This document shows, piece after piece, positions 1 to 8,767 of a stretch of DNA of 20,629 nt. The DNA lies in assembly GCA_000310025.1 (NCBI GenBank), contig FN649752.1, positions 3,560,298 through 3,580,926 on the forward strand, in the 5' to 3' direction. A program made the translations under genes and the position numbers. The DNA is from Ectocarpus siliculosus (Eukaryota; Sar; Phaeophyceae; Ectocarpales; Ectocarpaceae). Within the stretch, counting starts at the first letter, position 1; the number at the start of each line of letters is the position of its first letter. The notes beneath the pieces were generated by a model. It was not told the origin of the DNA. It was given only the letters and a program-made list of their open reading frames with translations, and searched no databases.

Positions 1-579
1 TCCCCTCGCGCACTACCATCGGGGGGGGGGGGGGGGGGGGGGGTACAGACATATCGTGCACGTGTAGGGCGGGCGGGGGATACGATTTGTCATTTCATGC
101 ATGGGGGGTGATGATTGTCGTGCTCAAGCATGCCACAATAAAGTCTTAAGCGCGTTAACTACTTCAGGTCGCCCTTGGAACACTAAATCCCAGAGCAGCA
201 AAAAAACATGCTAGAGTACTGCTGTACTGCTGCTGTAAGGTCGTCCGTCGCCCTGAGGCACGAAGTCGGGGTGGGCTGGGGTCGTTCGTAACCCTAGGAG
301 GCGTGCAAAGCCCAACCAGCCGTCGGGGGTAGGTTCAGAGGCAAGCCTGCATAACAGCAGTTCTGTGAGCGAACGACCACAGAAAAATCAACCAGAAAAA
401 GTGACCAGAAAAACAACAACAAAAAAGTAGCCCCGTGTGGCGTTTCCTCCTGCTATGTGATGATCCCCGGATGATGATGCTTCCGGAAAATATTTCTACC
501 GCAAGGTGGAACAACGGGACCAAACAGACACACAATACACACAATCAGGCGTTCGGTAGAAACGTTCGACGAGACTCAC
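1..579. other. Left flank, intron or 3' region of the WW gene
   Basis: No coding exon was recognised. There is a G homopolymer of about 23 bp at 21-43 and an A-rich stretch with repeated CCAGAAAAA at 380-430. The duplicated intron sequence following the exon 6 copy extends to about 525. If the WW gene continues, its next exon is left of this window or too short to recognise. Confidence 0.4.
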
Positions 580-618
580 GAGCGGCCGGAGGTACGCTTG
601 GGAGACACGCCTCCAAGA
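580..618 (-). CDS. Candidate 39-nt duplicate exon (SWRRVSQAYLRPL)
   Basis: A second copy of the exon 6 end lies 194 bp downstream. GACGTCAG precedes 13 phase-0 codons, SWRRVSQAYLRPL, and the donor CTC|GTGAGT, which is stronger than the original. Only one residue differs (E to Q), and most nucleotide changes are synonymous. It could be an in-frame additional exon or a competing 3' exon end. Confidence 0.35.
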
Positions 619-773
619 CTGACGTCTTTTCATTGGTCTGCAGGCGATAGCATCGATAATTACAACACACACAAGCACAGCCAAAAACAAAAATGCCATG
701 TACATGTAAGCCAAAACACACACACACATACACACAATCAGGCGGTCGGTAGATACGTTCGAAAAGTTCTCAC

Positions 774-917
774 CAGCGGGCGGAGGTAAGCTTCGGAGAC
801 ACGCCTCCACGACAGCGGGCCGGCCCGCGAGGACTGCTGCCGCGGCTGTCCATCCCCGTCCATGAAAAGCTTCAGGCCCTCATCCAACACCTCGATGTCT
901 TCCATGGCCATCCTCAG
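774..917 (-). CDS. WW gene exon 6
   Basis: The acceptor GTCATCAG ends at 918. Forty-eight phase-0 codons follow, reading LRMAMEDIEVLDEGLKLFMD, then a Gln/Ser/Arg stretch, then SWRRVSEAYLRPL. The donor CTG|GTGAGA is good. The first 20 residues continue the helical, acidic coiled-coil character. Read through the donor, the frame stops near 738, so splicing onwards, outside or near the left edge, is expected. The match to the upstream phase and the two splice sites are the main support. Confidence 0.6.
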
Positions 918-3900
918 CTGATGACATTTTGATTTGACCAATCAAAGGCGGAACATACATAGGTGAGAGGTCGTATGGTACAGTAGCGTGGGTGGGAGTG
1001 AGACAGCAGTATGGGGTGGATGACAGTTTGGGGCGTGTGCCGGGCAAGGTCGGAGCCTTGTCTTGACCTCAAGACTCGCCGCACGTGCACGCAGGAGTTG
1101 CCTGCCCCCTGCTACAAGTTGCGACGTACGTGTTGTAGTGCAGCCTGCTGCGAACAGGGATCGGTCGCTCCTACCGTTGTTCTTCTTTGTGCCAAGAACG
1201 AAAATGAAAAAACATCCATCAAGAATTAGAAATGTATTAGGAAAAAATGAACACACACAGAAAGACTAAATATTGTACCCATTCGAGATATACCCGCAGT
1301 CGAATATTTCTTTTCTTTCAAATACAAAGAATGAAAATATTTTACGTGGGTTGTGAGTTGTGAGTCTGTTGCGAACAGAGATCTGTCATTTGCTATTGAT
1401 ATCGACGAGCGAAGAACGAACGAACATTACTAGCTGTATGGATTGGTCATCCCTTGGCCCCCTTGTGAGTGAAAGAACGGACGAAAAAAAAGAAAAGCCC
1501 ACTAGAAAAAGAACACGGAGGCTCTTGTTCTTGGACGACATGAGTGGTCGGCTATACCTTCGCCTCCTGCTAAAAGTGATGAACGGACAAAAAAAAATTT
1601 GACTCAATTTGAAACAGAACACGGAGATTATTTTTCTTGGACGACATGATTGGTTGGTTTTTTTATCACCTTCGCCTCCGAAGAGTTAGCCCGCAGCTCG
1701 GCCTCTACCGCGCTCTCCTTCAAAGCCGACAGCTCCTCCAGCAGCGAGGTGCTAGGCACACACAGAAGCACATCAACGAAGCCGATGTGCCATGCACACG
1801 CGTCAGTCAACACACGAACGCAACGATAAGGGGCATGCAGGGAGCAGAGGGCAGAGACCCGAGCGGGGCAAAAGCGGAAACAAAGGTGGCATACGCATCA
1901 GTCAAACCGGTTGCTTGCTTGTCCCCTTGCAATCCATATCAGGTGGCGTTCCCAGGGGTGGGTATGAGGGGGGCTGCAACGGCCGCTATCATAAGCGTCC
2001 ACGATCCACCGATGGCGGATTGATTTCTCGGGACGAAGGCCCCCTCAATCTGTCCCGGAAGTTTCCAGGCCTCCCCGAACCCAACCCCACAAGAGGGGAA
2101 CCACCCACGGGAATGGATGGGTGTACACGTGCAACGGGAATGGCAACTCTCCCGCTTGTGTCTACAGAGTGGCCCGCTGCCACAACCGAGAGGCCCGTGT
2201 GGAACAACACACACACACGTTTACACAAAAATCAGAGGGCTTAAAAACACACACCCCCAACACGAGGAAAACCGTATGATGCCACCGTACGGACAGCGCA
2301 TGACACACTCATAACCCTCCCCTCCAAACCACATGTCTCCAACCCCTCTCCCCCCCAAGGACGATGACGAGCTTATGGTCCATCCTTATCCGTGTGAAAC
2401 GTAGCCTGGGCCGGCGAAAAAACCGGCGAAATCGCCACGTCCTGGTAGTATCGGTGTGCGAGGTCAATGGTCGAACGACTACGACATGCGTTTACATGAA
2501 CCCCCCCCGTCCTCCCGGACCCCGCCCCGCACCTGTTCGTCTGCGCCGCCGCGAGCTGCCCCTTGAGCTCCTCCCGCTCCAACCCTAGCGAGACAAGCCA
2601 CTGCCCCGCCGCCGTAGCGTTCTCCTTGGCCGACTCCGCCTGCCGCAGGGCGAACGCCTCTGCCTTCTCCGTCTTTTCCTCCGCGGCTGTGGCCGCCGCC
2701 AGCGCCGCCGCCTTTCCTTCCTCCTCCTCCTTGAGAGCGGTCCTGTCGCGTCGTTTTTCGGGAGAAGAAGGTCCCAGCCGCAGGCCGGCTTGTTGGTGCT
2801 ACAATGGCCCTTGTTTGTACAGCACGTGTCGCCCCCGCCTTTGCGGACACTCGCTCTTATTCATAAAATGAAAAATGCCTAAAAAGCGGAGAACTTGTCC
2901 ATGAACGGATGCCTACCCCCCTATGCTGTTCTTACCTTTTGCCGGGCACCACGCTTCTGACAAACCATGGTGCCCTTGAAGCGGGTAGTGCCCTTCTTGT
3001 TGGTTGTCTTTCGACCGGGGTTAGGACGACTGTGATTCGACCGAAAGGACTCGAGTACTTAGTAGTGAGATACCGCGGGCGCACAAGCAGTCCACTGCAG
3101 ACTTTCAGACTTTCGGCCCGGTTGTGTAGACGGCGGGAAGCAAGCTTTCGAGGTCAGACTTGCCGATCATACACCTCCATCTGGACCCTCTGCATCAACA
3201 CCGTCAGGCACGACTAACCCCCCCCCCCCCCGCCCCCCCCGGTGTTTGCCATCGGGGTTTGGGTTTTCGTCGCTTGGCAACGACGTTGTAAAACAAGCCC
3301 CCCACTCGGTGTTTGCCATCGGGATTGGGTTTTCGTCGATTGGCAACGACGTTGTAAAACAAGCCAATTCACTTCGTGAACTCGGCAACCAGGTTACCGT
3401 CTTTTTTTTTTACCTCTGTTTTTTTTTGGCGGTAACCATAATGGTGGTCGAGTAGATCATGTTGTGCGGGGTCGAGAAACCTCACTCCGCGCAACGGGGG
3501 ATGATCGCACGTTGTGTTAAATTGGTCAAGCACCCTCGAGGCAGTTACACAGTGCTTCCAACTGTCTCTGGAATTGAAAGCACCAGAAAATAAATTAAGT
3601 CATACGTAGCTGTCATCCGTACGCAAGGAAGTAAGCACAAGATGCCGAACACCCTTAGCAGGATGCAGCTCACCCTTCATGCGACTCGCCGAATACCTCA
3701 CGGCGCTTCGCGCTTGGTGATGTGAGAGCCTGGTCCGGTGAGAACCCGGCGTGCTCCGTCCCGGCTTTGTAGGGATGCGAGGTCAATGGTCAAACGACTA
3801 CGGCATGCACGACTATGAGTACACCCCCCCCCCTCCCCCCCAAACGGCCACGCTTTGACCTCTTACCGAAGCTCCGCTTGGACCTTTCGCGCTTCTTCCA

Positions 3901-6900
3901 GCTCGGTCGCCGCCTCCGCCAACGCCCGCGCCAACTCCGTCACCCCCCCCTCGTTCCGCGTGGCCCCCTTCTCAGCGGCATCGGCGGTAGCTTCGCCACC
4001 AGCGCCGAGCGCAGCACCGGCCGCCACCGTCGGCGCAACACCCGGCCGCTCGCCCCCGCCGGAGTGGTGTCGGCCCCACCCGCTCCCCGCCACCCCCGCA
4101 CCGTCGGGGACCGATCCAATTGGGTGCCCCCCGTCCAACTCTTCCTTGGAGGTATGGCTGGGAGCGGGGGGCGGCGACCCGCCGGGTTGACTTTCCGGCG
4201 TTCGTTCCGCGCCTGGCGCCCACCCTATGGAATGGATGGATCGGCAGGGAGACATGGGGGGGGGGGGGGGACGCGAACAGCCGAGACTTGAGGCGGGGGT
4301 GAGGCTAAGACGGGGGTGGAGTTCGCGAGTACCCAACAATCACCACAACCAAAAACCTACATCAGTATGTCACCAAGCTGATGGAAACAACGTAAACCTA
4401 ATGCAGACAACAGGATTGAGGCGCACCTGGGGCACCCCACGAAGCTCCTTGCCCCCACGGGTCTGCCCAATCCCAGTCTGCGTCCCCGTGCCCCATCCCG
4501 TCGTAGCCATACTGCTGCTGCTGCGGCTGCTGCTGCTGCCGCTGCTGCTGCTGCTCGTGCTGAGACGGGGACCCTGATCCCCAAAGGCCTCCATTCTGCC
4601 CCACCGGGGAAGGGCTCTGCCCGTCCGTGCCGCCCGCGCCGGTTGATCCCGCCGCCGTCCCTACGTACCCGGCAGGCCCGCTCCCGCCCGGCAACATCCC
4701 TCCGTCGCCGTCGTGGCCCTCCCAGGCTGGCGGGCTGCTGCTAGCGGGGTGCTCTTCGTGTGTCAGCGGTTCCTGCGAGACCAAGAACCACTCGTCAGTC
4801 GTCCCGTCTGCTGCTGCTGATGGCGCCGCCGCTCCTCCGTTTTCGTCGGCGATGGTCTCCTCAGTGCCCGACGCTGACGCTGCTAGCCGCGCTTCGTCGG
4901 CTCCTGCCCCCGCGGCGCCCAGTACCCCGTCGTGTGTTCCCATCCTCCCGCCGCCCTCGCTCTGCCCTGCCAGACCATCGCCCGTCGTTCCCAGCTCTGC
5001 TACCCGGCCGGCTCCGGCGCTCGCGGCTGAAGGAGCGATGTCGGAAACCCCTGTCCACCACTGGTCCTGATCGCCGGCGCTGCGCTGCTGCTGGTCAGTT
5101 GCCTCGATAGCACAAGCGCCTCCGTCCCCATCAACTCCGTCAGATTGCGCACCAGAGGGGTCCTCAGCAGCAGCAGCAGCAGCGACTCCCTCTCCAGCGA
5201 CACCGCCTTCCGGTCCTACGCCAGCCGGGGAAGCCTGAACAGCGGGGCCTGCCAAGCCTCCCGCGACAAACGAACTACTACTCCCCGCCCGCGGCGGCTC
5301 GCTACCCTCCGCCGCCGCCGATTCTTCCTCGTCCCCCCACCCCTTCGCTTGCGGCCCCTCCCACCGCTCGTTTGACGCACCAGGAGGCTGCTGCTGCTGC
5401 TGCTGCTGCTGTTGCCCGTCGCCGAAAGCTTGAGGATCGTCCGGCAGCCTCTCGTGCCGCGATCGACCCCCTCCCGCCCCCTGGCCGGAGTGACTCCACC
5501 CCTGGTCCCCCGCCCCTTGCCACTGCTCTTGGGAGCGCTCTTCCCGCGGCGCGCCACGGCCCCCGGCGGGGGCTGCACCGCGGCTCTGCCATTGCTGTTG
5601 CTGCGGCTGCGGCTGCTGCTGCTGCTGCTGCTGCTGCCTCGCAGCCTGGCGTCGCAAGCCAAACCAGCCCCGCTTCCTGGCCCCATCGCCACCGGCAGAG
5701 GAGGAGGGTGGGCGCCCTCCCCGATCCGGAGGCTGTGAGGAGAAGTCTCGCGGGGAAGAAGAAGGCGACCGCGGTTCGTTGGTTCCGGCGGCCGTGAGAT
5801 ATCCAGGTGTCGCCGCCGAAGCAGCCGATGGAGCCACCGCTGTTGTTGGATCAGCAGTCGTGGTGGGACGAGGCTGTTCCCACGTCGTTTCGCCCGTCTT
5901 CTCGTTGTAAAACTGCGACGACCGACCACCACGGGCCCCACGGAATAACGAATGAAAGTAGAACGGACAGGGGGACGAGGGGGGCCAAGTGCGAGCGGTG
6001 TGACCGAAGTGACGCATGTACGCATACACCACCATCAGTGGGTTGTCGGCATGCCATGTGCAGAGTAAGCACGCTTGGATTCGGCGATACAATGCACGTT
6101 GGGTCTTGCGATTTGGTGTTAGGTGGCAAGAGGGTGGTGGGGGAAGGATGAGTAAGGCGGCGGGGGCGAAGGAGGTACAGCAATACCTCGGGAGGTACAG
6201 CAATACGGTAGGTGACATAAGAACCACACCCCTATTGAAATGTAGAGAAAACCACACCCGTGAGATGATTTTTTTTTCAGTCCTGGAAAAAGCACCGACA
6301 TACCACACGGGCGCAGAAGAAGCACAGAAGATACCACCCCCCCTTTATTGAGCCGAAAATACATATCCACGGAGCCCCGTATCACACCGGTCTTACACTG
6401 GTGTGGTACATGGGCCGTGATCACGCATAAAGCGCATGCAACCCGGCGCTAAAGGTACGGTGACGGACAACACAGCGGAGATGAACGAAGCACACACCAC
6501 TGCTGAAAGCATCGCGGCTCAGATGGCAGTGGGTCAGACTCCAGCGGCGGCGCCACGGCCAATTACGTCATTTTTTTCTGTGGTCCTTGAGACCTCCCGC
6601 ACCACCCGCTGTGTTTGCCACCGCCTGTGCTGCTGACGCACGCACATGATATGTGTAACGTTATCACACTCCGTGATTATACACTACCTCGAAATTCATA
6701 CCCCCTGTAGGGTTGTGTGGACGCAGTTCATCATACGGGTGATATTTTCAGGCCCCATCTTTTTCTGTGCCAGATGGCCTTGTCTCTGCTTGCGTTGTGA
6801 AGTACCAAGATTGAACCAAGGGGGTGTACCTCTTTCTCTCCGGCCCATGATAGTGACTCCTAGTCTCAGTTGATACCTCGCATAGCGCGCAGAGGGAGTG

Positions 6901-8483
6901 GAGGATTCCAGAACATCTGTCGTTGATTTCTATTGACATGCGGACCCCTCGGGGTCAGTTTATTTGAGTGTACCTTTTTAGGGTAAGTTAACCTGTGACC
7001 ACGGGAATCGACCGCGTCGAGTGTTGGATCAGTACGGACATACGAAGGTACTGGGTAGGGAGAGATCGGAACGGTTTTTAATGTGAAGACAACAACAACA
7101 ACAACAACAATACCACAGCCCTTTGTTATTATACCCCTGTAGGTGGGGTCGTGCGGGCGCACTTTATCCCACGGATGACATTATCACACCGCATCTTGAT
7201 CACACACCCTGCGGGGTGGAGTCCTTTGAACGTAGTTTTTTCACACGGATCACACAAGAACACCCCCCTATTTCAAAACAAATCATCACACGCGTGTGGT
7301 GTATTATGTCACCTACGGCGGTAGTTGGTTGTTGAGGGTGGGTGTACTGCTGTGTTCACAAAAGAAATGAGAATGCCGGCCACACCTACAATTGTAGATA
7401 CGCCAAATCAGCGGGTGCACCGCCAGCAGAAGACGACAGCACTGGTGTTTGGTTTATAGGAACACGTGATTCTCAGGAAAGCACCTGCTCAGTTGGTTAC
7501 CGAAAGAGGCGGAGAGACGGCACCCCCCCTAGGTCGACGTTCAAAGCTTGCTTGCTCCCCAACCAAAGGGGGTGCGGAAAGAGCGCGATACTGCGTCCAC
7601 GGATATATCTCGGACGCGATGCTTCCAAAACCACCATCCTTCATGTTCACAATCTTAGTCCTGGTTGTGGAGCAATAATGTGGAGCTTTGAAGATTAGTC
7701 TATACGAGGGATGCCATATCTCCGCCTCTTTCGGCACTACAGTAGCAGAGCCGACACCAAAGCAGTACTGCAGTAGTTGTAATACGGTTACAGCAGTGCT
7801 GTGAACTGGTTCAGTCTGCATGCAGTACATGTGTTACGAAGCTCAAGCTCAATGAAGGTCTGTGGGTAAGATTACGTACCACATGACGCTGGTAAAACGA
7901 ACCGAAGATAAAGATTTCGAAATTCTGCCAGCATGCCAGAGGCACACATGCCAAATAGTACAGGCAAAAAGCTCTGCACACAACGATTCGAGAGGATCCA
8001 AGGTTGCTCTTTCTCAGACCAGCACAAGCAGCACACGCCAAAGAGAGCAAAATGCCCAGGGAAGCGCACACGCCACGCGGCGCTCGGTAGGACCGAGCGA
8101 GGCTACAAGTACCGCAGTACATCTTACGCCGTTGTGGAGAAGCACACCCAACGTCGGTTGCCTCACGTAGAACTTCCGAACCGCTCGACCATGAACAAAA
8201 CAAGCAGCACCCCGAGCTTCATCAGACGAAAGACTTTGGTTGTTCTCGTTTAGTAATCATGCTGTTGTTATACCCGCCAAAAGCCCGAGTCGTTGTGTCG
8301 TTGTACTGCTGTACATGTCGAAGTCCCCCAACTCACATATGGTGTGTCCTGCTGGAAATGGACTGTCCATCCCGGGGGCACGCTCGGTGGTGACACTCCA
8401 CTGAGGCACCCGCCAGCAAGGCTAAGAGCCAAAGCAGCTGCTCGCGGCCAGCACCTCGTCGAATGTCGTCGTCGTGTAGCCAT
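774..8483 (-). CDS. WW-domain, polyQ-rich coiled-coil protein gene (six exons visible, 3' end not found)
   Basis: The gene model joins 8483-8337, 5912-4427, 4212-3867, 2742-2533, 1751-1670 and 917-774. Exon phases fit at every junction (0, 1, 2, 2, 0) and give 805 codons without a stop. Joining exons 1 and 2 creates a complete WW domain at about residues 36-65: PPGW, then the FYN core, then the second Trp in TTWEQP. WW domains bind proline-rich peptides and are common in splicing, transcription and signalling adaptors. Residues about 70-545 are low complexity (Ser, Gly, Pro, Ala, Gln) with three polyQ tracts. The region after about residue 640 is rich in Ala, Glu, Leu and Lys and looks like coiled coil. 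The N-terminus resembles a signal or organelle-targeting peptide, which is odd for a WW protein. I recognise no named orthologue. The open phase-0 donor after exon 6 implies more exons to the left. Confidence 0.78.
1558..1569 (-). CDS. Candidate 12-nt microexon (QEAK) from a tandem copy of the exon 5 end
   Basis: On the minus strand, CATCACTTTTAG precedes CAGGAGGCGAAG and then GTATAG. This is a 12-nt phase-0 segment coding Q-E-A-K, with a T-rich tract immediately upstream and a GT donor. It repeats the exon 5 ending (GGAGGCGAAG). Inclusion would add four residues and keep the frame between exons 5 and 6. Whether it is spliced is unknown. Confidence 0.3.
1670..1751 (-). CDS. WW gene exon 5: short coiled-coil exon
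   Basis: The acceptor GTGCCTAG ends at 1752. One base completes Ser, followed by 27 codons reading TSLLEELSALKESAVEAELR and then ANSSEAK. The donor AAG|GTGATA is phase 0. The last bases of the exon and the flanking intron are repeated 112 bp downstream (see the microexon candidate). Confidence 0.7.
2453..2508 (+). repeat. Dispersed repeat family B, 3' fragment
   Basis: GTGCGAGGTCAATGGTCGAA and CGACTACGACATGCG match the last third of family B. It sits about 25 bp past the donor of WW gene exon 4 (minus strand), the same kind of place as copy 1 relative to exon 3. Confidence 0.65.
2533..2742 (-). CDS. WW gene exon 4: Ala/Glu-rich coiled coil
   Basis: The acceptor ACGCGACAG ends at 2743. One base completes the Arg codon left by exon 3, then come TALKEEEEGKAAALAAATAA and a Glu/Lys/Ala helix ending in EREELKGQLAAAQTN. 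The donor AACAG|GTGCGG leaves phase 2. Heptad-like Leu/Ala spacing supports a coiled coil. Codon use is strongly GC-biased, like exons 2 and 3. Confidence 0.72.
3240..3373. repeat. 67-bp tandem repeat, two copies
   Basis: Two units begin CGGTGTTTGCCATCGGG (3240 and 3307) and share CTTGGCAACGACGTTGTAAA-like cores, with few differences. They lie in WW gene intron 3, next to a C-rich homopolymer at 3218-3240. Confidence 0.85.
3681..3821 (+). repeat. Dispersed repeat family B, copy 1
   Basis: About 140 bp starting GCGACTCGCCGAATACCTCA and ending ATGCACGACTATGAGT. It closely matches 20399-20548. It lies in intron 3 of the WW gene, about 45 bp past the donor of exon 3 on the minus strand. Confidence 0.85.
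3867..4212 (-). CDS. WW gene exon 3: Gly/Ala/Pro linker leading into coiled coil
   Basis: The acceptor GGCGCCAG (4220-4213) fits the phase-1 donor of exon 2, and the donor CTTCG|GTAAGA gives phase 2. The exon begins AERTPESQPGG. A Gly-rich linker follows, and the end (ELARALAEAATELEEARKVQ) has clear helical heptad character. The acceptor was chosen because it is the one that keeps the frame; a nearby AG at about 4173 would break it. A C-run at about 4258-4270 on the minus strand supplies the pyrimidine tract. Confidence 0.68.
4427..5912 (-). CDS. WW gene exon 2: second half of WW domain and polyQ/low-complexity region
   Basis: The acceptor is CGTCGCAG at 5920-5913. The exon opens with FYNEKTGETTWEQPRP, which completes the WW domain. 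It runs 495 codons plus one base to the donor CCAG|GTGCGC. Three glutamine tracts lie at about residues 141-156, 216-225 and 500-515, encoded mostly by CAG. The last one is followed by an aromatic/Asp-Gly patch (YGYDGMGHGDADWDWADPW). Two isolated tryptophan motifs (DQWWTG and DEWFLV) lie in acidic Ala/Gly sequence. The composition suggests intrinsic disorder. Confidence 0.85.
4500..4560 (-). repeat. CAG-type polyQ-encoding tract 3 in WW gene exon 2
   Basis: Mostly CAG codons interrupted by CGG and CCG encode QQQQ-R-QQQQ-P-QQQQ. Similar tracts lie at 5388-5414 and 5594-5640. Interruptions suggest moderate stability. Confidence 0.9.
6171..6206. repeat. Two-copy 20-bp direct repeat
   Basis: GGAGGTACAGCAATAC occurs at 6171-6186 and again at 6191-6206, directly abutting the left end of the candidate inverted-repeat element. 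Confidence 0.8.
6208..7316. mobile_element. Candidate non-autonomous DNA element with imperfect terminal inverted repeats
   Basis: GTAGGTGACATAA at 6208-6220 is repeated inverted at 7304-7316. A second inner pair (CCACACCCGTGAGATGATTT at 6252-6271 and its inverse near 7280-7299) supports homologous ends, with about 30 extra bp in the left arm. The interior holds repeat A and two related blocks (about 6690-6745 and 7127-7180). No transposase frame and no clear target-site duplication are visible. Confidence 0.4.
6891..7111 (+). repeat. Dispersed repeat family A, copy 1 ((CAA)n tail)
   Basis: About 220 bp, starting AGAGGGAGTGGAGGATTCC and ending in a (CAA)n tail at 7089-7111. By eye it matches 18262-18490 at well over 90 percent, with about ten differences. 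It lies in intron 1 of the WW gene, antisense to that gene. The simple-repeat tail and small size resemble a SINE, but no convincing pol III A/B boxes were found. Confidence 0.85.
8337..8483 (-). CDS. WW gene exon 1: signal-like N-terminus and first half of WW domain
   Basis: The ATG at 8483 sits in a good context (CACGATGGC) and opens 49 codons. Residues 1-14 are basic (MATRRR...WPR). Residues 15-28 are hydrophobic and small (AAALALSLAGGCLSG), followed by a plausible cleavage zone before SPPSVPPGW. This could be an ER signal peptide or a mitochondrial or plastid leader. The exon ends PPGWTVHFQQDTPY at a consensus donor (TAT|GTGAGT), phase 0. The first WW tryptophan is residue 39. Confidence 0.8.
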
Positions 8484-8764
8484 CGTGGTGTGTGTGCCTG
8501 CTTTGCTTGTGTTGTGCGTTGTGTGTTGTGCCTCGTCTTTTGGTTCAGCCTCGGAGGCACCACAAATGGCAGTTCCATGTATGTGCCACTATCCAAATTT
8601 GATTTTGCGCTGCCCCTTCTCCCGAACGAGCTTGCTTGGCGTCGGCGTGGCCACTCTCTGCTGGCCACCGCAGTGCAACAGCAGCCGACATAAGCTTCCG
8701 GTGTGTGGGAAACTGCCAGACAAGCCTGGGCCGCGCTTAATTTTCACAATACAAGACATAAATC
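8484..8764. promoter_or_regulatory. Shared intergenic region between divergent WW gene and ERH
   Basis: The two predicted start codons point away from each other and are 281 bp apart, so both 5' UTRs and core promoters must lie here or use upstream exons. No TATA box is obvious. The stretch is T/G-rich on the plus strand (repeated TTGTG at 8510-8530). The bidirectional-promoter call rests only on gene geometry. Confidence 0.5.
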
Positions 8765-8767
8765 ATG
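8765..8767 (+). CDS. ERH: ERH exon 1: initiator ATG only
   Basis: The sequence AAATCATG|GTGAGT places the start codon directly before a perfect donor. Phase 0 joins to GGGTACCAC to give M-GYHTILLVQ. No other in-frame ATG precedes exon 2 within exon sequence. Intron 1 (8768-9672) is 905 bp and ends with a C14 run, a pyrimidine-rich stretch and TTTCTGCAG. Confidence 0.7.

Larger units (their letters stand above)
5913..8336 (-). other. WW gene intron 1 (2.4 kb)
   Basis: It is bounded by TAT|GTGAGT and CGTCGCAG|TTT, and separates the two halves of the WW domain. It contains the candidate inverted-repeat element and repeat A copy 1. Plus-strand open frames at 7342-7698 and 7933-8253 show no domain and are taken as chance. 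Confidence 0.75.

Noticed and set aside
2479-2850. Gly/Arg-rich minus-strand frame over WW exon 4
   Set aside because: It is a shadow frame; only the Ala/Glu frame joins in phase to exons 3 and 5.
3283-3297. ACGACGTTGTAAAAC resembles the lacZ-alpha/M13 primer region of cloning vectors
   Set aside because: The match is only about 15 bp, occurs in both units of a natural 67-bp tandem repeat, and the flanks are not vector-like.
5216-6025. 269-codon minus-strand open frame rich in Arg/Ser, and plus-strand frames over the same region
   Set aside because: They are out-of-frame shadows of the GC-rich, repeat-bearing WW gene exon 2; the exon phase and WW domain fix the true frame.
7342-7698. 118-codon plus-strand open frame in WW gene intron 1
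   Set aside because: Cys/Arg-rich translation without domain or splice support; probably chance.
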